Shown: positions 52,262 to 60,637 of the stretch, one piece after another
Numbering within the stretch: position 1 is the stretch's first letter
How the letters are laid out: the number at the start of each line of letters is the position of its first letter
Notes under the pieces: model-generated
What the model was told of the DNA's origin: nothing
The model's input: the letters and a program-made list of their open reading frames with translations, nothing else
Databases searched by the model: none
NCBI GenBank assembly: GCA_964649815.1
Contig: CAZYQC010000007.1
Coordinates: 22,361-86,360, forward strand
Origin: G013214665 sp964649815
GTDB lineage: Bacteria; Pseudomonadota; Alphaproteobacteria; Rhodobacterales; Rhodobacteraceae
Direction of reading: 5' to 3'
DNA: 64,000 nucleotides
Program-made: the position numbers and the translations under genes

Positions 52262-53421
52262 GCGGGCAACTCCAGAATACGGCGCGAGATGATGCTCAGC
52301 ATGACCTCGGACGTGCCGCCTTCGATGGAATTGGCCTTTGTGCGCAACCAATCGGCTGGCAGACTGCCTTGCGCGCCGTCCCATTCCAGCGCGTCGGATC
52401 CTCCGACGGCCATCATCAATTCGTGGCGGCGTTTGTTCAGCTCGGTGCCGTAGTATTTGAGCATGGCGGAGGCATCTCCGACGCCGGTGGTTTTCGCCTT
52501 GTCCTTGTAGCGCTCGAGCGTCAGCGCCATAGCGAGCGTGTCGAGCTCGCACTCAAGCGCCATTGCGCGGGCGCTCGCATCATCGAGAGACGCGCCACCA
52601 TCTGCCAGAACTTCGGCCAATGGGCGGCCTGCCAAAAGGCCGTCGCCACCGCCTGAGATCATCTCGCGTTCGTGCGTGAGCAGATATTTGGCCACATCCC
52701 AGCCTCGGTTCTCTTGGCCGACGATGTTGACCTGAGCGGTGCGCGCATCGTCAAAGAAGGTCTCGCAGAACGGCGAAGAGCCAGAAATCAGCTTGATCGG
52801 CCGCGTGGTGACGCCAGGTTGGTCCATATCGATCAGCAAGAACGAAATGCCCTTGTGCTTTGGCGCATCGCGATCCGTGCGAACCAGCGCAAAGATCATG
52901 TCGGCCTTGTCGGCGTAAGAGGTCCAAACCTTTTGGCCGTTGATGACAAAGTCATCGCCGTCTTTTTCACCGCGCGTCTGCACGCTGGCCAGATCAGAGC
53001 CCGCGCCGGGTTCTGAATAGCCCTGGCACCAGCGCACCTCGCCGCGTGCAATCGGCGGGAGGTAATGCAGTTTCTGTTCGTGGCTGCCAAAATGCAAAAG
53101 CGCCGGGCCAAGCATCCAGATGCCAAAGCTTTGCAGCGGCAGACGCGCGTTGATGCGGCGCAATTCTTCGGTCAGAACCTTGTCTTCGGCGCGCGAGAGA
53201 CCTGCTCCGCCATAGTCAACCGGCCAGGTCGGCACAGTCCAGCCTTTGGCCGCCATACGCTCCAGCCAGAGTTTCTGCGCGTCTGACTGGAATTCCCATG
53301 TCCGGCCACCCCAACAGATGTAGCCATCGCCCGATGCGCCGTCGCGCATCTCTTGCGGGCAATTCTCTTCTAACCACGCGCGCGTCTCGGCGCGAAACGT
53401 CTCAAGCGTTTGATCGCTCAT
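52258..53421 (-). CDS. Acyl-CoA dehydrogenase
   Basis: This 387-residue flavoprotein oxidises an acyl-CoA to the 2-enoyl-CoA. Middle-domain FAD motifs are WCQGYSEPGAGSDLASVQT and FVINGQKVWTSYADKAD. The C-terminal segment SIEGGTSEVMLSIISRRIL carries the catalytic Glu candidate before GGTSE. It is the first gene of a minus-strand operon leading to a second dehydrogenase, two SDRs, thiolase, phosphatase and kinase. The divergent promoter with the oxidoreductase gene lies in 53422-53572. Confidence 0.9.
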   Translation of the reverse strand: MSDQTLETFRAETRAWLEENCPQEMRDGASGDGYICWGGRTWEFQSDAQKLWLERMAAKGWTVPTWPVDYGGAGLSRAEDKVLTEELRRINARLPLQSFGIWMLGPALLHFGSHEQKLHYLPPIARGEVRWCQGYSEPGAGSDLASVQTRGEKDGDDFVINGQKVWTSYADKADMIFALVRTDRDAPKHKGISFLLIDMDQPGVTTRPIKLISGSSPFCETFFDDARTAQVNIVGQENRGWDVAKYLLTHEREMISGGGDGLLAGRPLAEVLADGGASLDDASARAMALECELDTLAMALTLERYKDKAKTTGVGDASAMLKYYGTELNKRRHELMMAVGGSDALEWDGAQGSLPADWLRTKANSIEGGTSEVMLSIISRRILELPA

Positions 53422-53572
53422 CGCTTGCCTCCCTCACATTCCTCCTGGCTGTGCCGCAACGTCCCCTGTTCGTCTGGGTTGTGCGCCTGTGCCGTCACAG
53501 GCAGGATCACCCAAACATCGACCAAGCGCATCCGTCACGTTGCGTCACGGCTCGATCACAAGGAGAAGACAG

Positions 53573-54568
53573 ATGAAAGCCATGCTCAGCACCGCGCCCG
53601 GTGGCCCGGAAACACTTGAGTGGACAGAAATGGAGACGCCCGCGCCGCGCAAAGGCGAATTGCTGGTCGCGGTCAAAGCCGCGGGCGTTAATTTTCCCGA
53701 TACGCTGATTATTCGGGACCTTTACCAGCTCAAGCCGCCACGGCCTTTCGCCCCCGGCGGAGAGATTTCGGGAATCGTTGAGGCGATCGGCGAAGGTGTC
53801 GAAGGTTTTGCCGTTGGGGACCGCGTCATCGCGATGCCCGGGTTCGGGGGCTTTGTGACGCACAAATGCGTGGCCGCCAAGCAATGCATCAAAATGCCCG
53901 ACAACATGCCCTTTGATGAAGCGGCTTGCTTTATCTTTACCTACGGCACGTCGCATTATGCTTTAAAGGACCGAGGTCATTTAAAAGCGGGCGATAACCT
54001 GTTGATCTTAGGGGCTGCGGGCGGTGTTGGCGCTGCGGCGATTGAGCTTGGCAAAGCCACTGGCGCGCGCGTCATCGCGGCCGTTTCATCCCAAGACAAG
54101 GCGGATTTCTGCAAAGAACTGGGCGCGGACGAAACGATCATCTATCCCCGCGACATGGACCGCGATGCGCAAAAAGCCTTGTCCGCGGACATCAAAAAGG
54201 CGGCTGGCCCCGCGGGTGTTCAGGTGGCTTACGACGCCGTTGGCGGCGCCTATGCAGAGCCGGTCATTCGCGCGATGGGTTGGGAAGGACGCTTTTTGGT
54301 GGTTGGTTTTCCCGCCGGCATTCCGTCGATTCCATTGAACCTGACCTTGCTCAAGTCCTGTCAGATTGTCGGCGTCTTTTGGGGGGCATCGACACAGATG
54401 GACCCCAAAGGCCACGCCGCAAACATGGCCGACCTGATGCGTCTTTATGCCGAAGGTAAGGTAAAGCCGCGGGTCACGGCCTCTTTCCCAATGGTAAAGG
54501 CGGAAAAAGCGCTGGTTCACATCGCAGACCGCAAGGTTTTGGGCAAAGTGGTTTTGACCAACGATTAA
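53573..54568 (+). CDS. NADPH:quinone oxidoreductase-like MDR protein
   Basis: This 331-residue medium-chain dehydrogenase/reductase of the quinone-oxidoreductase type has no zinc-ligand set. The N domain contains VNFPDTLIIRDLYQLKPPRPFAPGGE (shown here as landmarks VNFPDTL and APGGEISG); the cofactor motif ILGAAGGVGAAAIELGKA (about 140-157) follows. Members reduce quinones or enoyl-thioesters. AAGGAGAAGACAG lies before ATG 53573; the longer reading from 53489 lies in the divergent promoter. Followed by a strong hairpin. Confidence 0.88.
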   Translation: MKAMLSTAPGGPETLEWTEMETPAPRKGELLVAVKAAGVNFPDTLIIRDLYQLKPPRPFAPGGEISGIVEAIGEGVEGFAVGDRVIAMPGFGGFVTHKCVAAKQCIKMPDNMPFDEAACFIFTYGTSHYALKDRGHLKAGDNLLILGAAGGVGAAAIELGKATGARVIAAVSSQDKADFCKELGADETIIYPRDMDRDAQKALSADIKKAAGPAGVQVAYDAVGGAYAEPVIRAMGWEGRFLVVGFPAGIPSIPLNLTLLKSCQIVGVFWGASTQMDPKGHAANMADLMRLYAEGKVKPRVTASFPMVKAEKALVHIADRKVLGKVVLTND

Positions 54569-54578
54569 AGTCGATTTT

Positions 54579-54609
54579 CAGGGACCGGCGCTTTGGTCGC
54601 CGGTCCCTG
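54579..54609. terminator. Strong bidirectional hairpin between convergent genes
   Basis: CAGGGACCGGCG (54579-54590) pairs perfectly with CGCCGGTCCCTG (54598-54609), 12 bp, loop CTTTGGT. It lies between the oxidoreductase stop (54568) and the phosphatase stop (54631) of converging genes. Confidence 0.7.
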
Positions 54610-54630
54610 GCATAACCCAGAGGGATTACT

Positions 54631-55299
54631 TTAAGATAGCCCGTCTAAATGGCTGATATCATTGAACCCTCTGACCGACATGCGGCCCGTTTCTTCGACC
54701 ACGATCCGCGAGATACTGCCATTGGCCGCGCCAAGAAACGCAAAGGCGTCCGAGCCAGAGGCCAAGGCCATCGCCGCGCCAATCACGCCGCCATGCACAA
54801 AAACCGCCACCCGTTCGTTGCGATGGGCATCGGCGATGGTGTTCAGACCGCGCGCCACGCGGCCAAAGAACACCTCGCGTGTCTCGGCGTTGGGAATGGC
54901 GGACCAATCTTGGGTTTCGAGAACCTTTACATAAATCGGGTCCCGCTCCGCCGCTTTGATGCGATAAAGCCCTCCGTCCCAATCGCCCAGGCTGACCTCA
55001 TGCAGGTCGGGGTTCACCTTTGGCGTCTTTGCTTGCCACTTTGCAAGCGGCGCCGCCGTTTGGTGCGTCCGCGTGAGCTTGGTCACGTAAATATCTGCAA
55101 ATTCGATATTTTTAAGCCGCTCGCCTACACGCTCGGCCTGTTGATGACCGGTCGCATGCAGCGCCGGGTCGCCGTGGCCATCCACCATCGGAAAATCCTG
55201 GCCGGGAATCGCGGGCATACTTTCACCGTGCCGGACCAACCACAGATCCGCCGCACCTGCGGGGGGGCGATAAACCGGTTGCCTGTATTCCTTAGCCAT
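54631..55299 (-). CDS. Histidine phosphatase superfamily protein
   Basis: This 222-residue phosphatase has LWLVRHGESMPAIPG with the catalytic RHG motif (about residue 23), and VFVHGGVIGAAMALASG with the second His-Gly. Both catalytic histidines are thus present, unlike in the other histidine phosphatase at 47366. ATG 55299 follows AGGAGAAAG; the longer reading from 55392 enters the divergent gene's leader. The substrate is unknown. Confidence 0.86.
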   Translation of the reverse strand: MAKEYRQPVYRPPAGAADLWLVRHGESMPAIPGQDFPMVDGHGDPALHATGHQQAERVGERLKNIEFADIYVTKLTRTHQTAAPLAKWQAKTPKVNPDLHEVSLGDWDGGLYRIKAAERDPIYVKVLETQDWSAIPNAETREVFFGRVARGLNTIADAHRNERVAVFVHGGVIGAAMALASGSDAFAFLGAANGSISRIVVEETGRMSVRGFNDISHLDGLS

Positions 55300-55346
55300 G
55301 TCTTTCTCCTGCCAAACTTTTGTTTCGCATATCAAGGAAACCAACC

Positions 55347-56351
55347 ATGACCAACCGCCGGATTGTTGTTGATACGCTTCCCCAAGGGGCACTGGAAGAA
55401 AGCCATTTCCGGCTGGAGGACGCCCCCCAAGAGGCGATGTCGCCCGGTGCTGTTCGTTTGCGCGTGATCTTGATGTCCATCGACGCAGCCAACCGCAGCT
55501 GGATGCAAGGCGCCACCTATCGCGCCGCTGTTAATGCGGGCGATCCGATGCCCACATATGCCATCTGCGAAGTGATCGAAGCGCGCACGCCACGATTTTC
55601 CAAAGGCGACATCGTTGCGACCGAGGCTGTTTGGGCCGACGAAGTCATCCGCAAAGACACGCAGATTGCGAAATTGCCCAAAGTGGCGCGCTTGGAAAAC
55701 CTGCTTTCGGTCTTTGGGATTGCTGGCAAGACGGCGTTTCACGGGCTCGTCTCGGTTGGCAAACCGAAACGCGGAGAGACGGTTTTGGTAAGTGCTGCGG
55801 CAGGATCGGTTGGTGGCTACGTTGGTCAAATCGCCAAAGCGCTGGGCTGCAAAGTCGTTGGGATCGCGGGCGGTCCCGAAAAATGCGCCTGGGTGACCGA
55901 GCATTTGGGTTTTGACGCCTGCGTCGACTACCGCGAGGGCAGCCTGTTCAAAGCCATCAAGGCCGCCTGCCCTGATGGCGTGGACATCTATTTTGACAAT
56001 GTCGGCGGCGAGATGTTGGAGACCGCGATTTCCTTGATGAACGAGCGCGGCCGCATTGTCTGTTGTGGCGCCATCAGCCAATACGAGTCGACACAACCCA
56101 CCGGGCCACGCAATCTGCCGGGCATGCTCGTTGTCAAACGGCTGCGGATGGAAGGGTTTATCGTGATGGATTTTGCCAAACGCGATAAAGCCGCCATTGC
56201 GCGCCTGAGCGAGTGGGTGGACGCTGGGAAGATCAAAGTTGAAGAAGACGTCGTCGAAGGCCTCGAAAACGCGCCCAAAGCGCTTATTGGTCTGTTGAAC
56301 GGAGACAACAAGGGCAAGCGTATGGTGCGTGTTGGCCCTGATCCAGAGTGA
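55347..56351 (+). CDS. NADP-dependent MDR oxidoreductase (CurA/PTGR-like)
   Basis: This 334-residue medium-chain reductase of the leukotriene B4 dehydrogenase/CurA type contains VSAAAGSVGGYVGQIAKALG at the cofactor site, IAGGPEKC, YFDNVGGEMLETAISLM and GAISQYE, all typical of prostaglandin/curcumin reductases that reduce alpha,beta-unsaturated ketones. AAGGAAA precedes ATG 55347. The MaoC-like gene begins 10 bases after the stop, so the two are co-expressed. It could reduce enone intermediates of the catabolic route. Confidence 0.9.
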   Translation: MTNRRIVVDTLPQGALEESHFRLEDAPQEAMSPGAVRLRVILMSIDAANRSWMQGATYRAAVNAGDPMPTYAICEVIEARTPRFSKGDIVATEAVWADEVIRKDTQIAKLPKVARLENLLSVFGIAGKTAFHGLVSVGKPKRGETVLVSAAAGSVGGYVGQIAKALGCKVVGIAGGPEKCAWVTEHLGFDACVDYREGSLFKAIKAACPDGVDIYFDNVGGEMLETAISLMNERGRIVCCGAISQYESTQPTGPRNLPGMLVVKRLRMEGFIVMDFAKRDKAAIARLSEWVDAGKIKVEEDVVEGLENAPKALIGLLNGDNKGKRMVRVGPDPE

Positions 56352-56361
56352 AGGAAAAGCC

Positions 56362-56838
56362 ATGTCAGCAATCGAAACCGCAAAAGCCAAGTTCGACGCC
56401 CTTATCGGCCAAGAGGTCGGCGTCTCGAACTGGATCACGGTCGATCAGGCCATGATCGATGAATTTGCAAAAACAACGCATGACGATCAGTGGATCCACA
56501 TCGACCCGGAGCGCGCTGCAAAGGAAACTCCGTTTGGCGGCACGATCGCGCATGGGTTTTTGACCCTCAGCCTCGCCTCGCGCTTTGCCTATGATTGTTT
56601 CGAACAAGAGCCTGGGCAGGTCATGGGCGTGAACTATGGCTTTGATAAGTTGCGCTTTTTGAACCCCGTGCGCGCCGGTGCGCGCGTGCGCGGCCGCTTT
56701 GTCCTCAGCGCGGTCAAACAGCGCTCAGCCACAGATCTGCTGCGGACCAACACTTTGACGGTCGAAATCGAAGGCTCAGACACGCCAGCGTTGATCGCAG
56801 AGTGGTTGGGCCTTGCCATATTTGCGCCATCAGCGTGA
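56362..56838 (+). CDS. MaoC-like hotdog-fold enoyl-CoA hydratase
   Basis: This 158-residue protein has single hotdog (MaoC/R-hydratase) domain: HDDQWIHIDPERAAKETPFG contains the catalytic Asp/His pair (about 48-58), and IAHGFLTLSLASRF is the substrate-channel helix. It would hydrate 2-enoyl-CoA to (3R)-hydroxyacyl-CoA, matching the R-specific SDR at 49366. It overlaps no gene, with AAGGAAAAGCC before ATG. A terminator hairpin lies just after the stop. Confidence 0.9.
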   Translation: MSAIETAKAKFDALIGQEVGVSNWITVDQAMIDEFAKTTHDDQWIHIDPERAAKETPFGGTIAHGFLTLSLASRFAYDCFEQEPGQVMGVNYGFDKLRFLNPVRAGARVRGRFVLSAVKQRSATDLLRTNTLTVEIEGSDTPALIAEWLGLAIFAPSA

Positions 56839-56848
56839 AATAATCGTT

Positions 56849-56869
56849 AGGGGCCCCTTTTGGGCCCCT
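56849..56869. terminator. Hairpin after the MaoC-like gene
   Basis: AGGGGCCC (56849-56856) with GGGCCCCT (56862-56869), 8 bp, 5-base loop containing TTTT. It ends the MaoC-like transcript before aroQ. No U-tract follows. Confidence 0.55.
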
Positions 56870-56943
56870 GACATTAGACAATCACTAGACACAAGCGCGC
56901 GTGATTGGCAAATGGGTGTGTAACACTCTGAAAGTTCACAGCG

Positions 56944-57387
56944 ATGGCGTCTTTACTTGTTCTGAACGGGCCAAATCTCAACATGCTTGGCACGCGTGAG
57001 CCGGAAATATACGGCTCTGCGACGCTGGCTGATGTTGAAGAGGCCTGTCGGGCGGAAGGTGCGCGGCTTGGCTATGACATTTCATGCGCGCAATCCAACC
57101 ACGAAGGTGCCTTGGTAACCGCGATCCAAGAGGCGCGTCACACCCATGCCGGCGTGATTTTCAACGCGGGCGCCTACACGCACACGTCCATCGCGCTACA
57201 TGACGCCATCGTGGCCACAAGCCTGCCGGTGATCGAATTGCACGTCTCTAACATCCACGCGCGCGAAGCGTTCCGTCATCATTCGATGATCGCTGCGGCC
57301 TGTATTGGCGTCATCGCGGGATTTGGAACCGCAGGATATCCCTTGGCGGTGCAAGCAATGGCCACGCATTTAGGGGATGCATCGTGA
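56944..57387 (+). CDS. aroQ: 3-dehydroquinate dehydratase, type II
   Basis: This 147-residue type II dehydroquinase of the shikimate pathway carries the conserved landmarks LNGPNLNMLGTREPEIYG (about 6-23, with the catalytic Tyr), the Asn-Ala-Gly-Ala-Tyr-Thr-His segment FNAGAYTHTSIAL (about 74-86) and ELHVSNIHARE (about 99-109, with the catalytic His). Length is normal. Its stop overlaps the GTG start of a LuxR-type regulator by 4 bases, an unexpected partner. Confidence 0.95.
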   Translation: MASLLVLNGPNLNMLGTREPEIYGSATLADVEEACRAEGARLGYDISCAQSNHEGALVTAIQEARHTHAGVIFNAGAYTHTSIALHDAIVATSLPVIELHVSNIHAREAFRHHSMIAAACIGVIAGFGTAGYPLAVQAMATHLGDAS

Positions 57388-58133
57388 AGAGTTACCTGCA
57401 TTTTCTCACGAATTGTCAGAGCATCGAAACGCTCTGGCAAAAGCATTGTGAGAAAATGGCAGAATACGGCTTTGACCGGTTGATCTATGGCTTTACCCGC
57501 TATCGCTCGGGCACGTCTCTGGGCGATCCAGAGGATTTCATCGTTCTGACGAACCATGAAAAAGCCTACACAGACGTCTTTCTGGGGGAAAAGCATTACC
57601 AATCCGCGCCGATGGTGAATTGGGCGCTGCAAAACGAAGGCGCCGGCAGTTGGGCAATGCTCGCCGAACAGCAGCGCGCGAGGATGCTCTCTCAGGCAGA
57701 AAAACGCGTGCTGGAGTTCAATCATTCGATGGGCGTCACAGCAGGCTATACCATCAGCTTTAAGTCCGTGTCCGCACGTTCCAAAGGAGCGATCGCGCTG
57801 ACCGCGCAGCAAGGCATGACGCAGGACGCTGTAGACGCGGTTTGGGATGAACATGGCGCGGATATTCATCTGATGAACAACATCGCGCATCTCAAGATCC
57901 TGACCCTGCCTTATACTGCGCCGAACCGGAACCTGACCAAGCGCCAACGCGAGGCGCTGGAATGGGTCGGTGACGGCAAAACGATGCAGGACATTGCGGT
58001 TTTGATGGGGCTTACCTCGGCCACCGTGGAAAAGCACCTGCGCCTCGCGCGGGAGTCACTGGCGGTTGAGACGACGGCGCAGGCGGTTATGAAAGCGGCC
58101 TTTGCCAATCAGATGTTCGTTTTAGAAGCGTAA
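57384..58133 (+). CDS. LuxR-family transcriptional regulator, autoinducer-binding type, solo
   Basis: This 249-residue regulator has an autoinducer-binding domain (about 10-165) and a C-terminal LuxR helix-turn-helix (about 175-240; LTKRQREALEWVGDGKTMQDIA, SATVEKHLRLARESL). In the ligand-binding part the usual Tyr-x-x-x-Asp-Pro reads HYQSAPM, so the Asp that contacts the acyl-homoserine lactone amide seems replaced by Ala. No luxI homologue is nearby. It starts at GTG 57384, overlapping aroQ by 4 bases. It may sense another ligand or act without one. Confidence 0.87.
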   Translation: MKSYLHFLTNCQSIETLWQKHCEKMAEYGFDRLIYGFTRYRSGTSLGDPEDFIVLTNHEKAYTDVFLGEKHYQSAPMVNWALQNEGAGSWAMLAEQQRARMLSQAEKRVLEFNHSMGVTAGYTISFKSVSARSKGAIALTAQQGMTQDAVDAVWDEHGADIHLMNNIAHLKILTLPYTAPNRNLTKRQREALEWVGDGKTMQDIAVLMGLTSATVEKHLRLARESLAVETTAQAVMKAAFANQMFVLEA

Positions 58134-58240
58134 CGCACCACGGCCGCACAAGCGCCTATTGCACAAGTTTCCCATAGGTAAGGATTTCCGCACTTTCGTG
58201 AAACTGCGACTGCGCGCAAGGTGTCAGTGTTCCAAGAGTG

Positions 58241-58430
58241 CTGGCTTAGCCAGGGAGCATCGGAAACTAACCTGTACCTTTACGCAGCTCTGGTTTCTTG
58301 CCGGTTGTCCGGCCCGGTTCGAGCGCTTATTGATCGCGTCTCGAACCGGATTGCGCCGGTTGAGGTCTATCCCCATGACCTCGACCTGGCGCAGCGAAAC
58401 GGGGCTGCTGGCAGCACGCCCCGTTTTTTG
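58241..58430 (+). ncRNA. Candidate structured small RNA
   Basis: Successive hairpins: CTGGC/GCCAG (58241-58253), GCCGG/CCGGC (58300-58313), a 13-bp stem with one bulge (58314-58349, arms CCGGTTCGAGCGC and GCG-T-CTCGAACCGG), a 15-bp stem with one wobble and one bulge (58353-58392) and the terminator stem with T6 (58397-58429). This tandem of stable stems, terminator-ended and outside any gene, suggests a structured RNA on the plus strand. The 5' end is not defined. It might alternatively be the 3' end of the luxR transcript. It does not match tRNA-Sec, tmRNA, SRP or RNase P as far as I can read. Confidence 0.4.
58397..58429 (+). terminator. Intrinsic terminator with T6
   Basis: ACGGGGC... the stem AAACGGGGC (58397-58405) pairs with GCCCCGTTT (58418-58426); an inner TGCT/AGCA hairpin occupies the loop; T6 runs 58424-58429. 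It terminates luxR or the candidate RNA, 100 bases before selD. Confidence 0.85.
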
Positions 58431-58528
58431 TTGCCCTCTCGCCAGATGATCGGGCCAACCTCTCACTAGACTGTGAAAGGCTGGGCTTTCCCTTGTGCTT
58501 CGCGGTTTCGCGCGTATCACTTTGCGTC

Positions 58529-60637
58529 ATGGACGGCAGACCCTTATCGCAGTTTCCATCGACCCACGATTTGGTCCTGGTCGGAGGTGGCCATACGCAT
58601 GCGCTTGCGCTGCGGATGTGGGCGATGCGGCCCGTCGCGGGTGTGCGTCTGACCCTGATCGACCCGCATCCCAAAGCGCCCTATTCCGGCATGCTGCCGG
58701 GCTGTATCGCAGGTCATTATGCGCGCGAAGACCTTAACATCGATCTTGTGCATCTTGCGCGGTGTGCAGGCGCCCGGTTGGTGATTGGACCTGCCGAAGG
58801 GATCGATCTGGAAAAGCGCGTCATTCACGTCCCGGGTCGCCCTGACATCGCCTTTGACGTCGCTTCCATCGACATCGGCATCACCAGCGCGATGCCCGAT
58901 CTGCCCGGCTTCGCAGAGCATGCCGTTCCCGCCAAACCCCTGGGCCGCTTTGCACAGGCCTGGCAGGCGTATCTGGACCGGGACGGCCCCGCGCGTGTCG
59001 CCGTTCTGGGCGCGGGCGTTGCGGGGGCAGAGCTGGCGATGGCGATGGCGCATGCGCTGCGCGACCGAGGGCGCGCTGCCACAGTCACCTTGATTGACCG
59101 GTCAAAAGCTCTGACAGCGCTGCGCCCGCAAACACGGCACTTGCTGTTGCAAAACCTGGCCGCTCATGGCGTGACGCTTGTCGAAGACACGCAGGTCGTG
59201 TCGGTACATGACGGCGGCGTAGAAACGCAGACGGGCCTCATAGACGCGACCTTTGTCACGGGCGCCGCGGGTGCAATGGCCTATCCCTGGCTCACAAAGA
59301 CGGGGCTTAGGACGCATAATGGCTATCTGCAGGTCTCTCCAACACTGCAAACAAGCGATCCGATGATCTTTGCGGCGGGCGATTGCGCGCATATGGCCTT
59401 TGATCCAAGGCCCAAGGCAGGTGTCTATGCCGTCCGGCAAGCGCCCGTGCTTGTCGACAATTTGCGCGCGGTGCTGACGGGGCAGGCCCTGAGGCCCTAC
59501 CGCCCGCAAAAGGATTACCTCAAACTGATCTCACTGGGCGGCAAACGCGCGGTGGGCGAGCGATTTGGCCTGCCCTTTAGCGGTGCTTTGGTCTGGAAGC
59601 TGAAAGACCGGATCGACCAGGCCTTTATGGACAAGTTCCGATCATTGCCCAAAATGCCAACGCCTGCCCTGCCCGCGCTCCACACGCCAGAGGTCGCATC
59701 GCAATCCGATGCAGGCGCGCTGTGTGGCGGATGCGGTGCCAAGGTCGGGCGCGGGGCCTTGTCCGACGTTGTGCACGGCTTTAACGACGCCGCTACGGTC
59801 GGGCCTTTTTCCATGAGCCACGACCACCTCAGGGCCTTTTGGGACGATCCTGTCGTCATGACCCGCATCGCCGCTCATCACGCTTTGGGCGACGTTTGGG
59901 CCACCGGCGGCACCGCAAAGTCGGCTCTGATTGCGCTGACCCTGCCCCATGCGACCGAGCCCCTGGCGAAACGGATGATTGAAGAGATCATGGCAAGCGC
60001 GCGATCCGTCCTTGGCGCGGTTGGCACAGAGATTGCGGGCGGACATACGTCTTTCGGCGCAGAGCTGACGATTGGGTTTACGGTTATCGGCGAAAACGGG
60101 CGTCTGGATTTGACCGGGGCGCGTCCGGGCGACGTTTTGTTCCTGACCAAGCCGCTTGGCACGGGCGTGATTATGGCCGCAGAAATGGCGCTGGAAGCGC
60201 CGGGCGAGGTTGTGGCCGAGGCCTTGCAGCACATGCAGCGCGGCCAAGCCAAAGCGAGCGACATTCTGGGCAAAGTGGCCCATGCAATGACGGATGTAAC
60301 CGGCTTTGGTCTTTTGGGGCATTTGCACGGGATGTGTGAGGCATCGCGCGTGGGTGCGGTGCTTTCACTGGCCGATATCCCGCTTATGGATGGGGCCTTG
60401 GCGCTCAGCCGCGCTGGGCATGCATCGACGCTTTTCCCGCAAAACCGCGCGATCTTGCCGGACCTGCCGGCGGACGGCGCAAACGCGCTGCTGTTCGATC
60501 CGCAAACGTCCGGCGGGCTCTTGGCGGCGGTTCCAGCAGATCAGGCACAGGCCGTCATCGATGCAATGACGGCGGCTGGCGCGCCGGTGTGGCGGATCGG
60601 AGAAATCACGTCTGAGCAGTCAATTGCCGTGGCGTAA
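58529..60637 (+). CDS. selD: Selenide, water dikinase fused to an NDH-type FAD/NAD oxidoreductase domain
   Basis: This 702-residue fusion has an N-terminal pyridine-nucleotide disulfide oxidoreductase-like domain (about 1-380): FAD motif LVLVGGGHTHALAL, NAD motif VAVLGAGVAGAELAMAMAH, and FAAGDCAHM. The C-terminal SelD domain (about 390-702) carries ALCGGCGAKVG with Cys399 and Cys402 at the active-site position, AHHALGDVWATGG and AGGHTSFGAELTIGF. SelD makes selenophosphate from selenide and ATP; the fused domain may reduce selenium. ATG 58529 is chosen over TTG 58493. The 3' end overlaps the convergent mnmH gene by 32 bases. Confidence 0.93.
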   Translation: MDGRPLSQFPSTHDLVLVGGGHTHALALRMWAMRPVAGVRLTLIDPHPKAPYSGMLPGCIAGHYAREDLNIDLVHLARCAGARLVIGPAEGIDLEKRVIHVPGRPDIAFDVASIDIGITSAMPDLPGFAEHAVPAKPLGRFAQAWQAYLDRDGPARVAVLGAGVAGAELAMAMAHALRDRGRAATVTLIDRSKALTALRPQTRHLLLQNLAAHGVTLVEDTQVVSVHDGGVETQTGLIDATFVTGAAGAMAYPWLTKTGLRTHNGYLQVSPTLQTSDPMIFAAGDCAHMAFDPRPKAGVYAVRQAPVLVDNLRAVLTGQALRPYRPQKDYLKLISLGGKRAVGERFGLPFSGALVWKLKDRIDQAFMDKFRSLPKMPTPALPALHTPEVASQSDAGALCGGCGAKVGRGALSDVVHGFNDAATVGPFSMSHDHLRAFWDDPVVMTRIAAHHALGDVWATGGTAKSALIALTLPHATEPLAKRMIEEIMASARSVLGAVGTEIAGGHTSFGAELTIGFTVIGENGRLDLTGARPGDVLFLTKPLGTGVIMAAEMALEAPGEVVAEALQHMQRGQAKASDILGKVAHAMTDVTGFGLLGHLHGMCEASRVGAVLSLADIPLMDGALALSRAGHASTLFPQNRAILPDLPADGANALLFDPQTSGGLLAAVPADQAQAVIDAMTAAGAPVWRIGEITSEQSIAVA

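Larger units (their letters stand above)
58134..58528. other. Gene-free region between luxR and selD with tandem stable hairpins
   Basis: No convincing protein gene lies in these 395 bases; a 96-codon ORF (58159-58449) lacks recognisable features. From 58241 on, five hairpins follow each other, the last being an intrinsic terminator at 58397-58429. The distal part after 58430 is the selD leader. Confidence 0.6.

Noticed and set aside
58159..58449. 96-codon ORF in the luxR-selD gap
   Set aside because: Arg/Ser/Leu-rich without motif or ribosome binding site, and it runs through the hairpins and the terminator.
58134..58528. tRNA-Sec (selC) near selD
   Set aside because: No 8-bp acceptor stem, UCA anticodon arm or CCA-end arrangement could be found. 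A TTCGA stretch at 58318-58322 is part of a 13-bp hairpin stem, not a T-loop.
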